From contig DATKZI010000026.1 of the NCBI GenBank assembly GCA_035528035.1, forward strand, positions 1-64,000: a DNA stretch of 64,000 nucleotides, in the 5' to 3' direction. This document shows, piece by piece, positions 8,836-18,633 of the stretch; the first letter of the stretch is position 1, and every line of letters begins with the position of its first letter. Source of the stretch: JABLTI01 sp035528035. GTDB taxonomy: Archaea > Asgardarchaeota > Heimdallarchaeia > JABLTI01. The translations under genes and the position numbers were made by a program. The notes beneath the pieces were generated by a model. That model searched no databases and was not told the origin of the DNA. It saw nothing but the letters and a program-made list of their open reading frames with translations.

Positions 8836-11076
8836 ATGTTTAAAATATTGAAATATTCAAAACCATATTTAATAATGGTTTTTATCTCCATCGGTTTATT
8901 ATTTGCTCAAGCAAATTTGGACCTAGCTTTACCAGATTATCTCTCCAATATTGTTGATACAGGTCTTCAACAAGGAGGTGTAGAATACGCTACCCCTGTT
9001 GCGATCCGTCAAAGTGAATTAGAGAGAGTTTTTATTTTCATGAACCCAGAAAACCAGACTTCAGTACTTGCTGAATATACACTTATAGATGAGAATTCAA
9101 CAAATTATGAGAGCAGTAAAGAAATTTACCCGATTCTTGTGAATGAATCCATCTACACTCTGAATAAAGTCAAAAAAGCTACTTTAGAAATGCTGGATCA
9201 AGTATTAGTGAAACCTCTTGTTGTAATTTTTACTCTAGAACAAGCATATGCTAATCCAGAAAATGCTACAGAAATATTTGCTGCATTAGGATTTAATGTA
9301 ACTACACTCCCACCCGAATCAGTTTTCTTCAGCTTTTTAAGTACTCTATCTTTTGAAAATCGTACATTAATTATCAATATAATTTCACAATATTATTCAG
9401 TATTAGGAGAATCAGCGCTCAACCAAGTTGCAGTTATGAAAACACGGTTGGAATATGAAGTAATAGGAATGGATGTAGATAAAATCCAAAGTAGATATAT
9501 TCTCAAAATAGGTGGGTTAATGTTGCTAATGACCTTGCTGTCAGTGATATGTACTATTAGTGTAAGTTTCCTAGCATCACGAACAGCTGCAGGGATGGCT
9601 CGTAATATACGTACTGATATCTTTAAAAAAGTTGAAAATTTCTCAAATATAGAGTTCGATAAATTTTCTACAGCTTCACTTATTACCCGCTCAACTAATG
9701 ACGTTACACAAATACAAAATGTTGTTGGGATGATAATACGAATGGTATTCTATGCACCAATATTAGGTATAGGTGGAATCATTCGAGCGCTTAATAAGAA
9801 TACTTCAATGTGGTGGCTCATTGGATTAGCAGTTTTAATTTTATTAGTAATAGTACTAATCGTTTTTCTAGTGGCACTTCCGAAATTCAATAGAATGCAA
9901 TCGTTAACTGATCGTCTTAATTTAGTTTCACGAGAAAATCTTTCAGGAATGATGGTTATCCGAGCGTTCAATATGGAAAAGCATGAGGAAAATCGATTTG
10001 ATAAGGCTAATCTTGACTTAACTAAAGTTATCTTATTCATAAATAGATTAATGGTAATTTTGATGCCTTTGATGATGCTGATTATGAATGGTCTAGTATT
10101 AAGCATAATATGGGTTGGGTCTCATCAAGTAGCAGATGGATTCATGCAAGTAGGCGATATGTTAGCTTTCATGCAGTATTCAATGCAAATTGTTATGGCT
10201 TTTCTAATGCTTACCATGATGTTTATTATTTTACCTCGAGCGGTGATTTCAAGCAGACGTATTACTGAAATATTAGTATCAGAACCTGAAATTAAAGATC
10301 CTGAAAATCCAAAAACATTCCCAGAAAAATTCGAAGGAATTATTGAATTCAAAAACGTTTGCTTCAAATATCCTGGTGCTAAGAAAAATGCTTTACAAAA
10401 TCTTAGTTTTACTGCTAGGCCTGGTCAAACAACTGCAATAATCGGTGCTACGGGGTGTGGTAAAACTACAGTAATTAATCTTATACCACGATTTTATGAT
10501 GTCTGTGGTGGCTCAATTCGTATTGCTGGTATAGATATCCGTGATGTTACTCAAAATGCCCTTAGAGACAAGATCGGCTATGTTCCTCAAAAGAGTTCTT
10601 TATTCTCTGGTACCATTGAATCCAATTTGCTTTTTGCAGATGAAAATGCTACAGAGGAATCTATGCAATCCGCTTTGGAAATAGCTCAAGCTATGGAATT
10701 TGTTTCTTCAAAACCTGAAGGCATACATGCTGAAATTGCCCAAGGTGGTATAAATGTCTCAGGAGGTCAAAAACAAAGACTTTCTATTGCTCGCGCACTG
10801 GTTAAGCAACCACCCATCTACATTTTCGATGACAGCGTTTCAGCGCTTGACTTTAAAACAGATGCTGCTCTCCGAAAAGCGCTCAAGGAGCGATTAGGTG
10901 GCAGTACAGTTTTAATGATAACCCAGCGTGTTTCCACAATTAAAGATGCTGAGCAAATCATCGTTTTAGAAGAAGGTAAAATTGTTGGTCTTGGTACTCA
11001 TTCAGAATTAATGGAAACATGTGAGATTTATAAAGAAATAGCTATTTCACAACTTGAATTGGAGGGATTCTCATGA
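8836..11076 (+). CDS. ABC exporter half-transporter, degenerate-site subunit
   Basis: Type IV ABC exporter subunit (six TM helices plus nucleotide-binding domain). Walker A GATGCGKTT is near residue 536, signature VSGGQKQR near 640 and Walker B IFDD near 663. The residue after the Walker B Asp is Asp rather than the catalytic Glu, and the switch-loop His is Gln (ITQR). This is the non-catalytic Walker half of a heterodimer such as TM287/288. Unusually, about 190 residues lie between TM1 (about 12-32) and the next helix (about 225), forming a large external domain. The last 4 bases overlap the partner gene. GGAG at 8820-8823 precedes the start. Confidence 0.9.
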   Translation: MFKILKYSKPYLIMVFISIGLLFAQANLDLALPDYLSNIVDTGLQQGGVEYATPVAIRQSELERVFIFMNPENQTSVLAEYTLIDENSTNYESSKEIYPILVNESIYTLNKVKKATLEMLDQVLVKPLVVIFTLEQAYANPENATEIFAALGFNVTTLPPESVFFSFLSTLSFENRTLIINIISQYYSVLGESALNQVAVMKTRLEYEVIGMDVDKIQSRYILKIGGLMLLMTLLSVICTISVSFLASRTAAGMARNIRTDIFKKVENFSNIEFDKFSTASLITRSTNDVTQIQNVVGMIIRMVFYAPILGIGGIIRALNKNTSMWWLIGLAVLILLVIVLIVFLVALPKFNRMQSLTDRLNLVSRENLSGMMVIRAFNMEKHEENRFDKANLDLTKVILFINRLMVILMPLMMLIMNGLVLSIIWVGSHQVADGFMQVGDMLAFMQYSMQIVMAFLMLTMMFIILPRAVISSRRITEILVSEPEIKDPENPKTFPEKFEGIIEFKNVCFKYPGAKKNALQNLSFTARPGQTTAIIGATGCGKTTVINLIPRFYDVCGGSIRIAGIDIRDVTQNALRDKIGYVPQKSSLFSGTIESNLLFADENATEESMQSALEIAQAMEFVSSKPEGIHAEIAQGGINVSGGQKQRLSIARALVKQPPIYIFDDSVSALDFKTDAALRKALKERLGGSTVLMITQRVSTIKDAEQIIVLEEGKIVGLGTHSELMETCEIYKEIAISQLELEGFS

Positions 11077-12965
11077 GTCACGGTCCAGGTTCCAGTCAGC
11101 CTAGAAGAGGCGGTCCTATGGGTGGACCTATGCGAGGAATGATGAATCGAGAAAAACCCAAAGATTTCAAGGGAGCATTGAAAAAATTGCTTCAATTCAT
11201 TGGTAAATTTAAAGGAATAATAATTGTTTCAATAATAATCGCTGCTGCTTCAACTGCTGCTAATATTGTAGGACCTAAAATCCTTGGTAAAGCTACTACC
11301 GAGTTATTTGAAGGATTAATAGCCACAATTCAAGGAACCGGTTCAATTGATTTCAAGTATATCAGTAAAATATTACTCATTACACTTGGTCTCTATGGTG
11401 GTTCAGCTATTCTTTCATATATTCAAGGGTGGATTATGGCAAAAGTTTCCACAAATATTTCTTATAAATTACGAAAAGATATTTCTGAAAAGATAAATCG
11501 AATGAAACTCAAATACTTTGATAGTACGACACATGGAGATATTCTCTCACGAATAACTAATGATGTAGATACCGTTAACCAAACTTTAAGTCAAAGTATC
11601 ACTCAAATTATATCATCAATAATAACACTACTGGGTATTCTAATTATGATGTTCACTATAAGTTGGAAGATGACCTTAGTAATAATAACCGTCGTACCTT
11701 TATCAGGCTTAATGGTTCTTGTTGTAGTGAAAAGATCACAGAAGCATTTCTACCAACAACAGCAATATCTTGGACTAGTCAATGGTCATGTAGAAGAAAT
11801 GTTTGGTGGTCACGTAGTTGTAAAAGCTTTTAATGGTGAAAAGAAAAGCCTTGAAACTTTTGAAGGCTATAACGGTACACTCTACAAATCCGCTTGGAAA
11901 TCACAATTCTTCTCAGGATTAATGATGCCTTTGATGACCTTTATTGGTAATCTTGGTTATGTTGCTGTAGCGATTTTTGGTGGTTACTTAAGCAGTCAAG
12001 GATCCATTACCGTTGGTGATATTCAAGCTTTTATTCAATATGTACGTTCATTCACTCAACCTCTTGCTCAAATAGCCAATATTTCAAATGTTCTTCAACA
12101 AACTGCTGCTGCCTCGGAACGTGTCTTTGAATTTCTTGGTGAATCTGAAGAAATTGAAGATCCAGCTGATCCAGTGAAATTAGATAAAGTTACAGGACTC
12201 GTAGAATTCAAGCATGTTAAATTTGGTTACAATCCTGATAAAACTATTATTCAAGATTTTTCTGCAATAGCTAAGCCAGGACAGAAAATTGCTCTTGTAG
12301 GACCTACCGGTGCAGGAAAAACCACTATGGTTAAATTACTTATGCGCTTTTATGAATTAGATGATGGAGTGATTTTACTTGATGATATTGATATTCGAAA
12401 TGCTTCACGTCATGATTTGCGTAATAATTTTGGTATGGTTCTTCAAGATACTTGGCTATTTAATGGCACCATAATGGAAAATATACGCTATGGTAGACCT
12501 GCTGCATCTGATAAGGATGTTATTAATGCAGCAAAAGCAGCCTATGTCGATAGGTTTGTTCAAACATTACCTATGGGTTATAATATGATAATCAATGAAG
12601 AGACTACAAATATTTCACAAGGACAAATGCAACTATTAACAATTGCACGAGCTGTTTTAGCTGATCCTAGAATACTTATTCTTGATGAAGCAACAAGCTC
12701 AGTTGACACTCGAACAGAAATTTTAATCCAAAAAGCAATGGATGATTTGATGAAAAACAGAACCAGTTTTGTAATTGCTCATCGTTTATCAACAATTCGA
12801 AATGCTGACTTGATACTAGTTATTCGAGATGGTGATATTGTTGAACAAGGAACACATGCTGAGCTTCTTGCGCAATGTGGATTCTATGCGGAGTTGTATA
12901 ATAGTCAATTTGAATATACTGATGAACCTATCCAACCTGCAGAAGAAGTATTTGCCAATAAATAA
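11073..12965 (+). CDS. ABC exporter half-transporter, catalytic-site subunit
   Basis: Partner of the preceding ABC subunit, overlapping it by 4 bases (ATGA), so translation is probably coupled. Walker A GPTGAGKTT is near residue 409, Walker B ILDEA near 534 with the catalytic Glu, and the switch His is present (IAHR). Its signature is degenerate (ISQGQ instead of LSGGQ near 513), which complements the partner: one complete and one degenerate ATP site, the standard arrangement in heterodimeric multidrug or lipid exporters. The N-terminal 30 residues are Gly/Pro/Met/Arg-rich and cytoplasmic. Confidence 0.9.
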   Translation: MSHGPGSSQPRRGGPMGGPMRGMMNREKPKDFKGALKKLLQFIGKFKGIIIVSIIIAAASTAANIVGPKILGKATTELFEGLIATIQGTGSIDFKYISKILLITLGLYGGSAILSYIQGWIMAKVSTNISYKLRKDISEKINRMKLKYFDSTTHGDILSRITNDVDTVNQTLSQSITQIISSIITLLGILIMMFTISWKMTLVIITVVPLSGLMVLVVVKRSQKHFYQQQQYLGLVNGHVEEMFGGHVVVKAFNGEKKSLETFEGYNGTLYKSAWKSQFFSGLMMPLMTFIGNLGYVAVAIFGGYLSSQGSITVGDIQAFIQYVRSFTQPLAQIANISNVLQQTAAASERVFEFLGESEEIEDPADPVKLDKVTGLVEFKHVKFGYNPDKTIIQDFSAIAKPGQKIALVGPTGAGKTTMVKLLMRFYELDDGVILLDDIDIRNASRHDLRNNFGMVLQDTWLFNGTIMENIRYGRPAASDKDVINAAKAAYVDRFVQTLPMGYNMIINEETTNISQGQMQLLTIARAVLADPRILILDEATSSVDTRTEILIQKAMDDLMKNRTSFVIAHRLSTIRNADLILVIRDGDIVEQGTHAELLAQCGFYAELYNSQFEYTDEPIQPAEEVFANK

Positions 12966-12972
12966 TTTTTGA

Positions 12973-13010
12973 GATAAGAAATTTTTCTTATCCCAAGCTT
13001 TCATTTTTTT
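12973..13010. terminator. Hairpin terminator after the ABC operon
   Basis: GATAAGAAA (12973-12981) and TTTCTTATC (12984-12992) form an 8-9 bp stem, followed by a T8 run near 13002-13010. It sits between convergent genes and begins 8 bases after the ABC stop codon. The stem matches those at 8159 and 38436. Confidence 0.65.
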
Positions 13011-14104
13011 TAACGCCAATAGAAGTACATTGATTTAGGTTTTTCAGGAATAGGTATATTCGACCAATTAAAGAGGTCAATCCATACTTTTTTAGCAAAG
13101 AAAATAAAATTGGCTCTAATAAATGGTTTTGCGTCAAAATAAGGTATATATGGGGTTTGTAATCCTTTCCAGCCTAGTTTTATCGCCTTACTGCTTATGA
13201 AATTAGCTAAATCTTTTATTTCTTTTTTATTTAACTTATAAGCATGGACAGTATCTAACCAACCAAAAGGAATACTATTACCAAATCCAGCTGTAGTGAA
13301 TTCCCAAGCTAAAATATACCCATTTATTTTACCGTCAACATCTTCATGCACCGTACAAAGCACATTTGGATTTGTTAACATCCATTTCATATCTTCGTAG
13401 TCTGGTTCAATAGAAATTTCTGATTGTTTCACTAAATCCATTGTTAATTCATATATCTGATCAAAATCAATTTCTTTGTAAAGACGTACTTTTGTTGATT
13501 CAACTTTTCCAACTTTTTCCTTTAATTTAAAAACAAGTCTCTCATACCATTTGGTTTTAACAACAGATGCTACTGCTTTTGTATCAAAAACACGAATAAC
13601 AAATTTGTTCAATGAAATCAATCTTACTAGTGGAGTATTAGTTTCACGAGCTACTGCTGTAGAAGCATCTATTCCATGTTGATCTGGTTCATGGAAGGAA
13701 AATCCTCCTTGATATCCAGCTACTTTTCCTATCTCCAACATTTTCTTTCCCATTTCTTTGGCTAAACCATGTCGTTGGTGAGTTGGATGAACAACTAACC
13801 ATGAGGGAATAGCAGTTTTGTAGATCTTTCCATTGATTGAAAGATTTTTGTTAATCGATCCTAAAAATCCTACAATTTCATTTGATGGTTTATAGCGTGC
13901 TCGAACCATTAAGTCTCTAGAAATACCTGGCGCACCAAATAATGTTCTAAAAGTTTGTTCAGAAAAAATTATGGTAGCACCACCTTCTAACGCAGCTTCA
14001 TCAGCAAGAAATGCTTCAGAAATAAGTTCAGCAAAGGTTTTGAAATCATCATCTTTCAAAACAAATTGCTCTATACTATAGTTATCATCCTGTTTATCTG
14101 ACAT
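13010..14104 (-). CDS. GNAT-family N-acetyltransferase
   Basis: Predicted acetyl-CoA-dependent acyltransferase of 364 residues. The acetyl-CoA-binding motif A is visible around residue 103-122: WLVVHPTHQRHGLAKEMG, where QRHGLA corresponds to the Q/R-x-x-G-x-G/A loop. A second, weaker GNAT-like half follows (about 200-364), so it may be a tandem or swapped GNAT like Eis-type proteins. It ends convergently against the ABC operon. Substrate unknown. Confidence 0.7.
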   Translation of the reverse strand: MSDKQDDNYSIEQFVLKDDDFKTFAELISEAFLADEAALEGGATIIFSEQTFRTLFGAPGISRDLMVRARYKPSNEIVGFLGSINKNLSINGKIYKTAIPSWLVVHPTHQRHGLAKEMGKKMLEIGKVAGYQGGFSFHEPDQHGIDASTAVARETNTPLVRLISLNKFVIRVFDTKAVASVVKTKWYERLVFKLKEKVGKVESTKVRLYKEIDFDQIYELTMDLVKQSEISIEPDYEDMKWMLTNPNVLCTVHEDVDGKINGYILAWEFTTAGFGNSIPFGWLDTVHAYKLNKKEIKDLANFISSKAIKLGWKGLQTPYIPYFDAKPFIRANFIFFAKKVWIDLFNWSNIPIPEKPKSMYFYWR

Positions 14105-14193
14105 TACTATCTCCTAATAATAGCTATTATCGTTGGAATATTTTTGTCAATAAGCATTTTATCATTTTTAAAGTTTATAGCTAAAATAGGCAA

Positions 14194-15450
14194 TTAATAG
14201 TTTCTTTCTACAATAATATCATACGCTTTTCTTTCCAAATCCTTCAAAAATGAACTTTCACCGGTTTGTACGAATTCCTTAATGATTTCTTGTACATGAT
14301 TTGGTGTAGGTATACTTGCAAAATCCTCATCTGAGAATGTACCGAAATCTCTTTTTGAGTCTTCAACTAAACGTGCTGCATTACTAAAAGGAATGATCTC
14401 ATATCTTGGCAAGTAAATTATTTCACTTTGTAAATAAATAATACGTCGTAATAATTCCGATATCTGTAGATTCGAGGTTATTCTTCCTTTCGGAATATAT
14501 CTTTTAGCGGTATAATCTAATCCAAGTTCATATCCATATTTATAACCTGTATGTAATGGTCTCAAAAGATTGAGCTTTTTGAATTCATTAAAATCGTAAA
14601 TACCATATTTGTTATTATTACCGTATAGAATTTCATATTTTGGGTATATCTCTGGATAATTAAGCAATAGTGTTTGCATGAAATCTTCCTTATTTCTACC
14701 TGGTTTTAATGTTAAGCCACAACAATAGATAAATTCAACCCCCACTTCTTTAGCTCTTTGATAAATCGATCCAATATTTTCTTCTGTATCACCAATGAAC
14801 GGAAGACACGGATAACAAAACACCCCACAATGAATTCCTTCCTTTCGAAGTGTGCGAATAGCTTCAAAACGTTCAGAAGTAGTACTTGCTCTAGGCTCGA
14901 AGATCTTTTGAGCACGCTCATCATTCAAGGTAATCGTAAAATTTACACAGGCATATGTCTCTTCATTTATTTTCTTGATTAAATCAATATCTCGTAAAAC
15001 AAGATCATTTTTCGTTAGAATCCATAAGGGAAATTGATAATCATAAACTATCTCAAGTAGTCGTCTAGTCATCTTGACTACCTTTTCAGGTTGTTGATAT
15101 ACATCACAGACACCTCCCCCAATGGTAATGATGGACTTTGGTAAATTCTTAGATTCTGGTATAGCTTTCAAAGTAGGAAAAAATTGGTCAATAGCAGATT
15201 GCTTATTACTATGAACAGATTGAAACCCCTTATTTTTGAGGAATTTCTCAAAGAGCTGAGGGGCATTTTCTTTTACATAAATTAGATCACCAAATTGTTC
15301 ATGCATGTGATAATGTTCACTCTTTCCATCACAATATACACAATTGTGATAACAGCCTTGATAAGGATTCAAATAAATCTCTGACCAAGAAAAAACTGAT
15401 ACTCCGCTATGTCGAATAAGCGTTTTTGCTTGCTTGTATTGTATTTTCAT
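14194..15450 (-). CDS. Radical SAM protein, SPL/Rv2578c-like
   Basis: Radical SAM enzyme of 418 residues. The cluster motif is C33-x3-C37-x2-C40 within NPYQGCYHNCVYCDGK; the x3-x2 spacing, the NPYQGC lead and the downstream IYVKEN match the spore-photoproduct-lyase-like group. ITIGGGVCDVYQQ near residue 108 provides the SAM-contact GGE-like strand. True spore photoproduct repair is not implied, since most archaeal members are uncharacterised. The gene stands alone; ATG at 15450 fits the usual N-terminal spacing. Confidence 0.8.
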   Translation of the reverse strand: MKIQYKQAKTLIRHSGVSVFSWSEIYLNPYQGCYHNCVYCDGKSEHYHMHEQFGDLIYVKENAPQLFEKFLKNKGFQSVHSNKQSAIDQFFPTLKAIPESKNLPKSIITIGGGVCDVYQQPEKVVKMTRRLLEIVYDYQFPLWILTKNDLVLRDIDLIKKINEETYACVNFTITLNDERAQKIFEPRASTTSERFEAIRTLRKEGIHCGVFCYPCLPFIGDTEENIGSIYQRAKEVGVEFIYCCGLTLKPGRNKEDFMQTLLLNYPEIYPKYEILYGNNNKYGIYDFNEFKKLNLLRPLHTGYKYGYELGLDYTAKRYIPKGRITSNLQISELLRRIIYLQSEIIYLPRYEIIPFSNAARLVEDSKRDFGTFSDEDFASIPTPNHVQEIIKEFVQTGESSFLKDLERKAYDIIVERNY

Positions 15451-15656
15451 TTTATAATTAGTAATACTCTATTTTCTCCTAAATACTTTTACTGATTGGA
15501 GAGTTAACCAAAAGTAAGTAATATTTTCGACTATATCCAATTAAAAACTTTCAAAGGATAAATTTACTAGAAAAAAGGAAAAGATTTTCATAGTATGATA
15601 AGAAATCTATTAAATTCATATTAAGATAATTATTGTAAATAAGAGGAAGATTAAAA

Positions 15657-16658
15657 ATGAATATTGAAGGTTTCAAGAAATTTGGCAAAGAAAGAAATTA
15701 TAGTGATGAAACGATTGAGGAAGCTATTAAAATTATAAATGATTTTAATGATTTTCTAAAAGAAGAAGAGAGTGAGATAGATTTAGCAAATAAGGATGAT
15801 GTTCATCTATATGCTGATTATTTGATTGATACTGGTAAGAATAAGAAAGTAACCTTCTATGCTTTGATAAGGTATTGTTATTTTTCAGGTAATAATGAGA
15901 TGCTTATTGCTTTATATGAATTATTAGATGGTAGTGATGTACTCGAGAATTTAGCTAAAGAGTTATTTGAAGTCATTGGAGAAGAAAGGGGTAAAGAAAT
16001 ACTAAATGGTATTGATTTTCCAGCTCTAGGAACTCTAGCAGAGAATAAACCAGTTATTACTAAACAAGTCATTGATCGTTTAGCAGAGAATCTCGATGAA
16101 AAAACTTGTCATAAAATTTTGGTCAGTAATCTTCATGGAATTCCAAAAGAGAGTTATAAAGGTCAAAGAGAAAAATTCCTTAAAGCTGCTAATGTGGATG
16201 AATATCTTAAGGAACGACATGAGAGTTTTATCAAGACTTTGGAAAAACATAGAGATGAACAAACATTGTTCTATACACAAGAAGTTGATGATGAAGTAGT
16301 TGATTATATAAGGGGAAATCCTAAAATAGAAGGTGGGTTAAGAAAAGGGAATATTGTTTTTGTTGAGAAAATACCTTATATGACTAAGAAATTTCTAAGT
16401 GAAACTGATGTAAGAATGAAACAGTACTATTATTGTCATTGTTCATGGGTTAGAGAAGCATTGAAATCGGGAGTAGTAATGGTGTCCCCAAAATTCTGTA
16501 AATGTAGTGCAGGTTATTATAAAAATCAATGGGATGTAATTCTGGATCAACCAGTTGATGTTGAGGTTATTGAAACTATACTTGATGGCAATGAAAGATG
16601 TTTGTTTGCAATTCATATCCCCGAGGAAGTTGTTAAGAAAGCTGAATTAAATAAATGA
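15657..16658 (+). CDS. Conserved protein with SAM-like N-terminus and Cys-rich C-terminus
   Basis: I do not recognise a named family. Residues 1-60 are helical and resemble the core-binding (SAM-like) domain of tyrosine recombinases, but no catalytic domain follows. The C-terminal 100 residues contain YYYCHCSWVRE, then FCKCSAGYYK and a final GNERCLFAIHIP strand, suggesting a metal- or ligand-binding domain reminiscent of V4R-like sensor domains. A strong ribosome site (AGAGGAAG, 15641-15648) precedes the ATG. A broken copy of the N-terminal domain lies just downstream (16672-16810). Confidence 0.65.
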   Translation: MNIEGFKKFGKERNYSDETIEEAIKIINDFNDFLKEEESEIDLANKDDVHLYADYLIDTGKNKKVTFYALIRYCYFSGNNEMLIALYELLDGSDVLENLAKELFEVIGEERGKEILNGIDFPALGTLAENKPVITKQVIDRLAENLDEKTCHKILVSNLHGIPKESYKGQREKFLKAANVDEYLKERHESFIKTLEKHRDEQTLFYTQEVDDEVVDYIRGNPKIEGGLRKGNIVFVEKIPYMTKKFLSETDVRMKQYYYCHCSWVREALKSGVVMVSPKFCKCSAGYYKNQWDVILDQPVDVEVIETILDGNERCLFAIHIPEEVVKKAELNK

Positions 16659-16671
16659 AGATTTGATTCAT

Positions 16672-16810
16672 ATGGATGAATCAGAATATAGAAATTATCT
16701 CAAAAGGAAAGAAACCTCTAGTAGTAGATAGAAATATTGAAGCTGTCAAATTTTTCGCTTCCTTTCTTTTAGAGGAGAAAAGCAAGGATTTAATTGAAGA
16801 AAGTAGTTGA
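16672..16810 (+). pseudogene. Frameshifted remnant of a SAM-like/core-binding domain
   Basis: An ATG-started 19-codon frame (16672-16731) and an overlapping frame from about 16721 to a TGA at 16808-16810 join by a +1 shift. The joined piece aligns by eye with residues 6-46 of the protein at 15657-16658 (YRNYLKRKET joined to NIEAVKFFASFLLEE, against FKKFGKERNY and IKIINDFNDFLKEE). It looks like a decayed second copy of the N-terminal domain. No other gene is seen in the 323 bases between flanking genes. Confidence 0.5.
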
Positions 16811-16981
16811 AAATTAAAATATTTAATTAATCTTTACAAACTATATTATTTATTTTCTATGATTTTTAATCGTTATAACTAGAGATGCAGTACTGAAAAG
16901 AACGTAGTGTGATATAAATAATAGTAATTTTGAGGCGAATCGATGAATCCACCTCATATTGTTTACATTTAATATATAACT

Positions 16982-17509
16982 TTAGAGAATAATCAAGATT
17001 GCAAGAACAGAATAGATAATCAATGAAAATATCCCTATAATTCTACCAATTATTCCTACAGTGCCGGATTTCTCGCCACCTAATATAATAGCCACAATAC
17101 TTCCGATGAATGGTAAAATACTTGTAATTGCTAGAATAGCAAATATTAATGAGATTACTCCTAAGCCGTCATTTTGCTTTTTTATTTTAGGAGTATAATT
17201 GGCGGTATTTTGCGCTGAACTATAACTAGAATTTTGTAAATGGTAATTCCCTTGATGATAAGCTGATAATGGTCTTGTTTGATGCTTTTGTTGTAATGCT
17301 TTTATATCAATATTAGGAAACTCGGATAATGGTCTTTCGGATATAATTCTAATAGATGGGGAGGAATCTTCTACTTTTTCATGTTCTAAAGAAGCTCCAC
17401 AGTTATGGCAATATCTTGAATCTCTTTCAATATTTATACCACAAAATGGGCAGTATGAATCAAAATTTCCAATCAAATTTCTTTCTATAAACTCCATAAG
17501 TTTGTTCAA
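16982..17509 (-). CDS. Zinc-ribbon protein with two C-terminal TM helices
   Basis: Two CxxC pairs near the N-terminus (CPFC at about 20-23, CHNC at about 34-37) form a classic zinc ribbon. A polar, Gln/Ser-rich linker follows, then two hydrophobic helices at about 118-140 and 150-175 (DUF4190-like layout). The topology suggests a cytoplasmic zinc domain tethered to the membrane. The protein at 26360-26836 has the same architecture. Function unknown. Confidence 0.65.
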   Translation of the reverse strand: MNKLMEFIERNLIGNFDSYCPFCGINIERDSRYCHNCGASLEHEKVEDSSPSIRIISERPLSEFPNIDIKALQQKHQTRPLSAYHQGNYHLQNSSYSSAQNTANYTPKIKKQNDGLGVISLIFAILAITSILPFIGSIVAIILGGEKSGTVGIIGRIIGIFSLIIYSVLAILIIL

Positions 17510-17667
17510 ATGATATATGGGGTTATGAATATATTAAACATTACAAATGAAAATTGAAAATTTCTTGATAAATTAGAAATGTTTACCATTCTACTAATCG
17601 ATATAGGAATTATTTATTTTACCTATTTGCATTTATATTATGATATAAGGTAATAGAGTTGAGTTAA

Positions 17668-18633
17668 TTGACTAATAAATTCGGTATACAGATAGAACCA
17701 CAACTTGGGTTTGATTATAAAACAGTAGAAAAAATTGCGCTTGAAGGAGAAAAGCAAGGTTATGATTCTATTTGGAGTAGTGATCATTTCTTTTTAGATG
17801 GAAAATCTGAAGAAAGAAATTGTATGGATGCTTGGAGTCTTATTTCCGCTCTTGCTGCAGTAACTAAGAAAATCAAACTGGGAACACTAGTAACATGTAA
17901 TTCTTATCGTTATCCCGCTGTTTTAGCTAAAATGGCTGCTACAGTTGATATGATTTCCAATGGACGATTATTCTTTGGATTTGGTGCTGGATGGAAAGAA
18001 ATGGAATACAAAGCTTATGGTATACCCTTCCCTTCAACAGCAGAACGCTTGTATCAAATGGAGGAAGCAATTGTTATTATTAAGCGACTTTGGACGGAAA
18101 AAAGGGTAACATTTACCGGTAAATATTATCAATTGGAAGATGCTGTTTCAGCACCAAAACCAGTACAGAAACCTCATCCACCAATTATGATCGGTGGTAT
18201 GGGTGAGAAGATACTTCTTAAAATGGTCGCTAAATATGCTGACTATTGTAATTTCTTTTTGAGACCTAATCTTGAGCGATCACTTGAGATATTGAAAGCT
18301 CATTGCAAAGTAGCTGGTAGAGATTATAATGAATTAGGTAAAAGTTTGTTTGCGGTAGGAATACCCCTCTTCGTTTCTGAATCCCAAGAAGAAATAGAAA
18401 AGTATCTCAAAGAGACAGCTGAACGATATAATAGACCTCTAGACCAAATAAAAGAAAGAGTAAAGCAAGATGCTCCTGGTTCTTGGGTAGGAACTCCAGA
18501 AGATCTTATTGAACGTTTTAGATACTTAAATAATCTTGGATTCGATTATTTCCAAATTATGTTTCCAGGATATGATGAGAGTATTGTTAAAACTAGTCAA
18601 ACATTTGCTGAGTTGGTAATGAAGAAATTGTAA
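17668..18633 (+). CDS. LLM-class F420-dependent oxidoreductase
   Basis: Predicted bacterial-luciferase-like TIM-barrel oxidoreductase of 321 residues. Diagnostic segments are GYDSIWSSDHFF near residue 31, KLGTLVTCNSYRYP near 72 and GRLFFGFGAGW near 101, followed by KPVQKPHPPIMIGG near 167, all typical of F420-using LLM proteins. CofE in the same window supports F420 availability. The start is TTG at 17668. The 3' end overlaps the convergent gene 18593-19342 by 41 bases. Substrate unknown. Confidence 0.85.
   Translation: MTNKFGIQIEPQLGFDYKTVEKIALEGEKQGYDSIWSSDHFFLDGKSEERNCMDAWSLISALAAVTKKIKLGTLVTCNSYRYPAVLAKMAATVDMISNGRLFFGFGAGWKEMEYKAYGIPFPSTAERLYQMEEAIVIIKRLWTEKRVTFTGKYYQLEDAVSAPKPVQKPHPPIMIGGMGEKILLKMVAKYADYCNFFLRPNLERSLEILKAHCKVAGRDYNELGKSLFAVGIPLFVSESQEEIEKYLKETAERYNRPLDQIKERVKQDAPGSWVGTPEDLIERFRYLNNLGFDYFQIMFPGYDESIVKTSQTFAELVMKKL

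Noticed and set aside
15657..16658. Tyrosine recombinase/integrase
   Set aside because: The N-terminus resembles a core-binding domain but the R-H-R-Y catalytic domain is missing and no attachment sites are visible.
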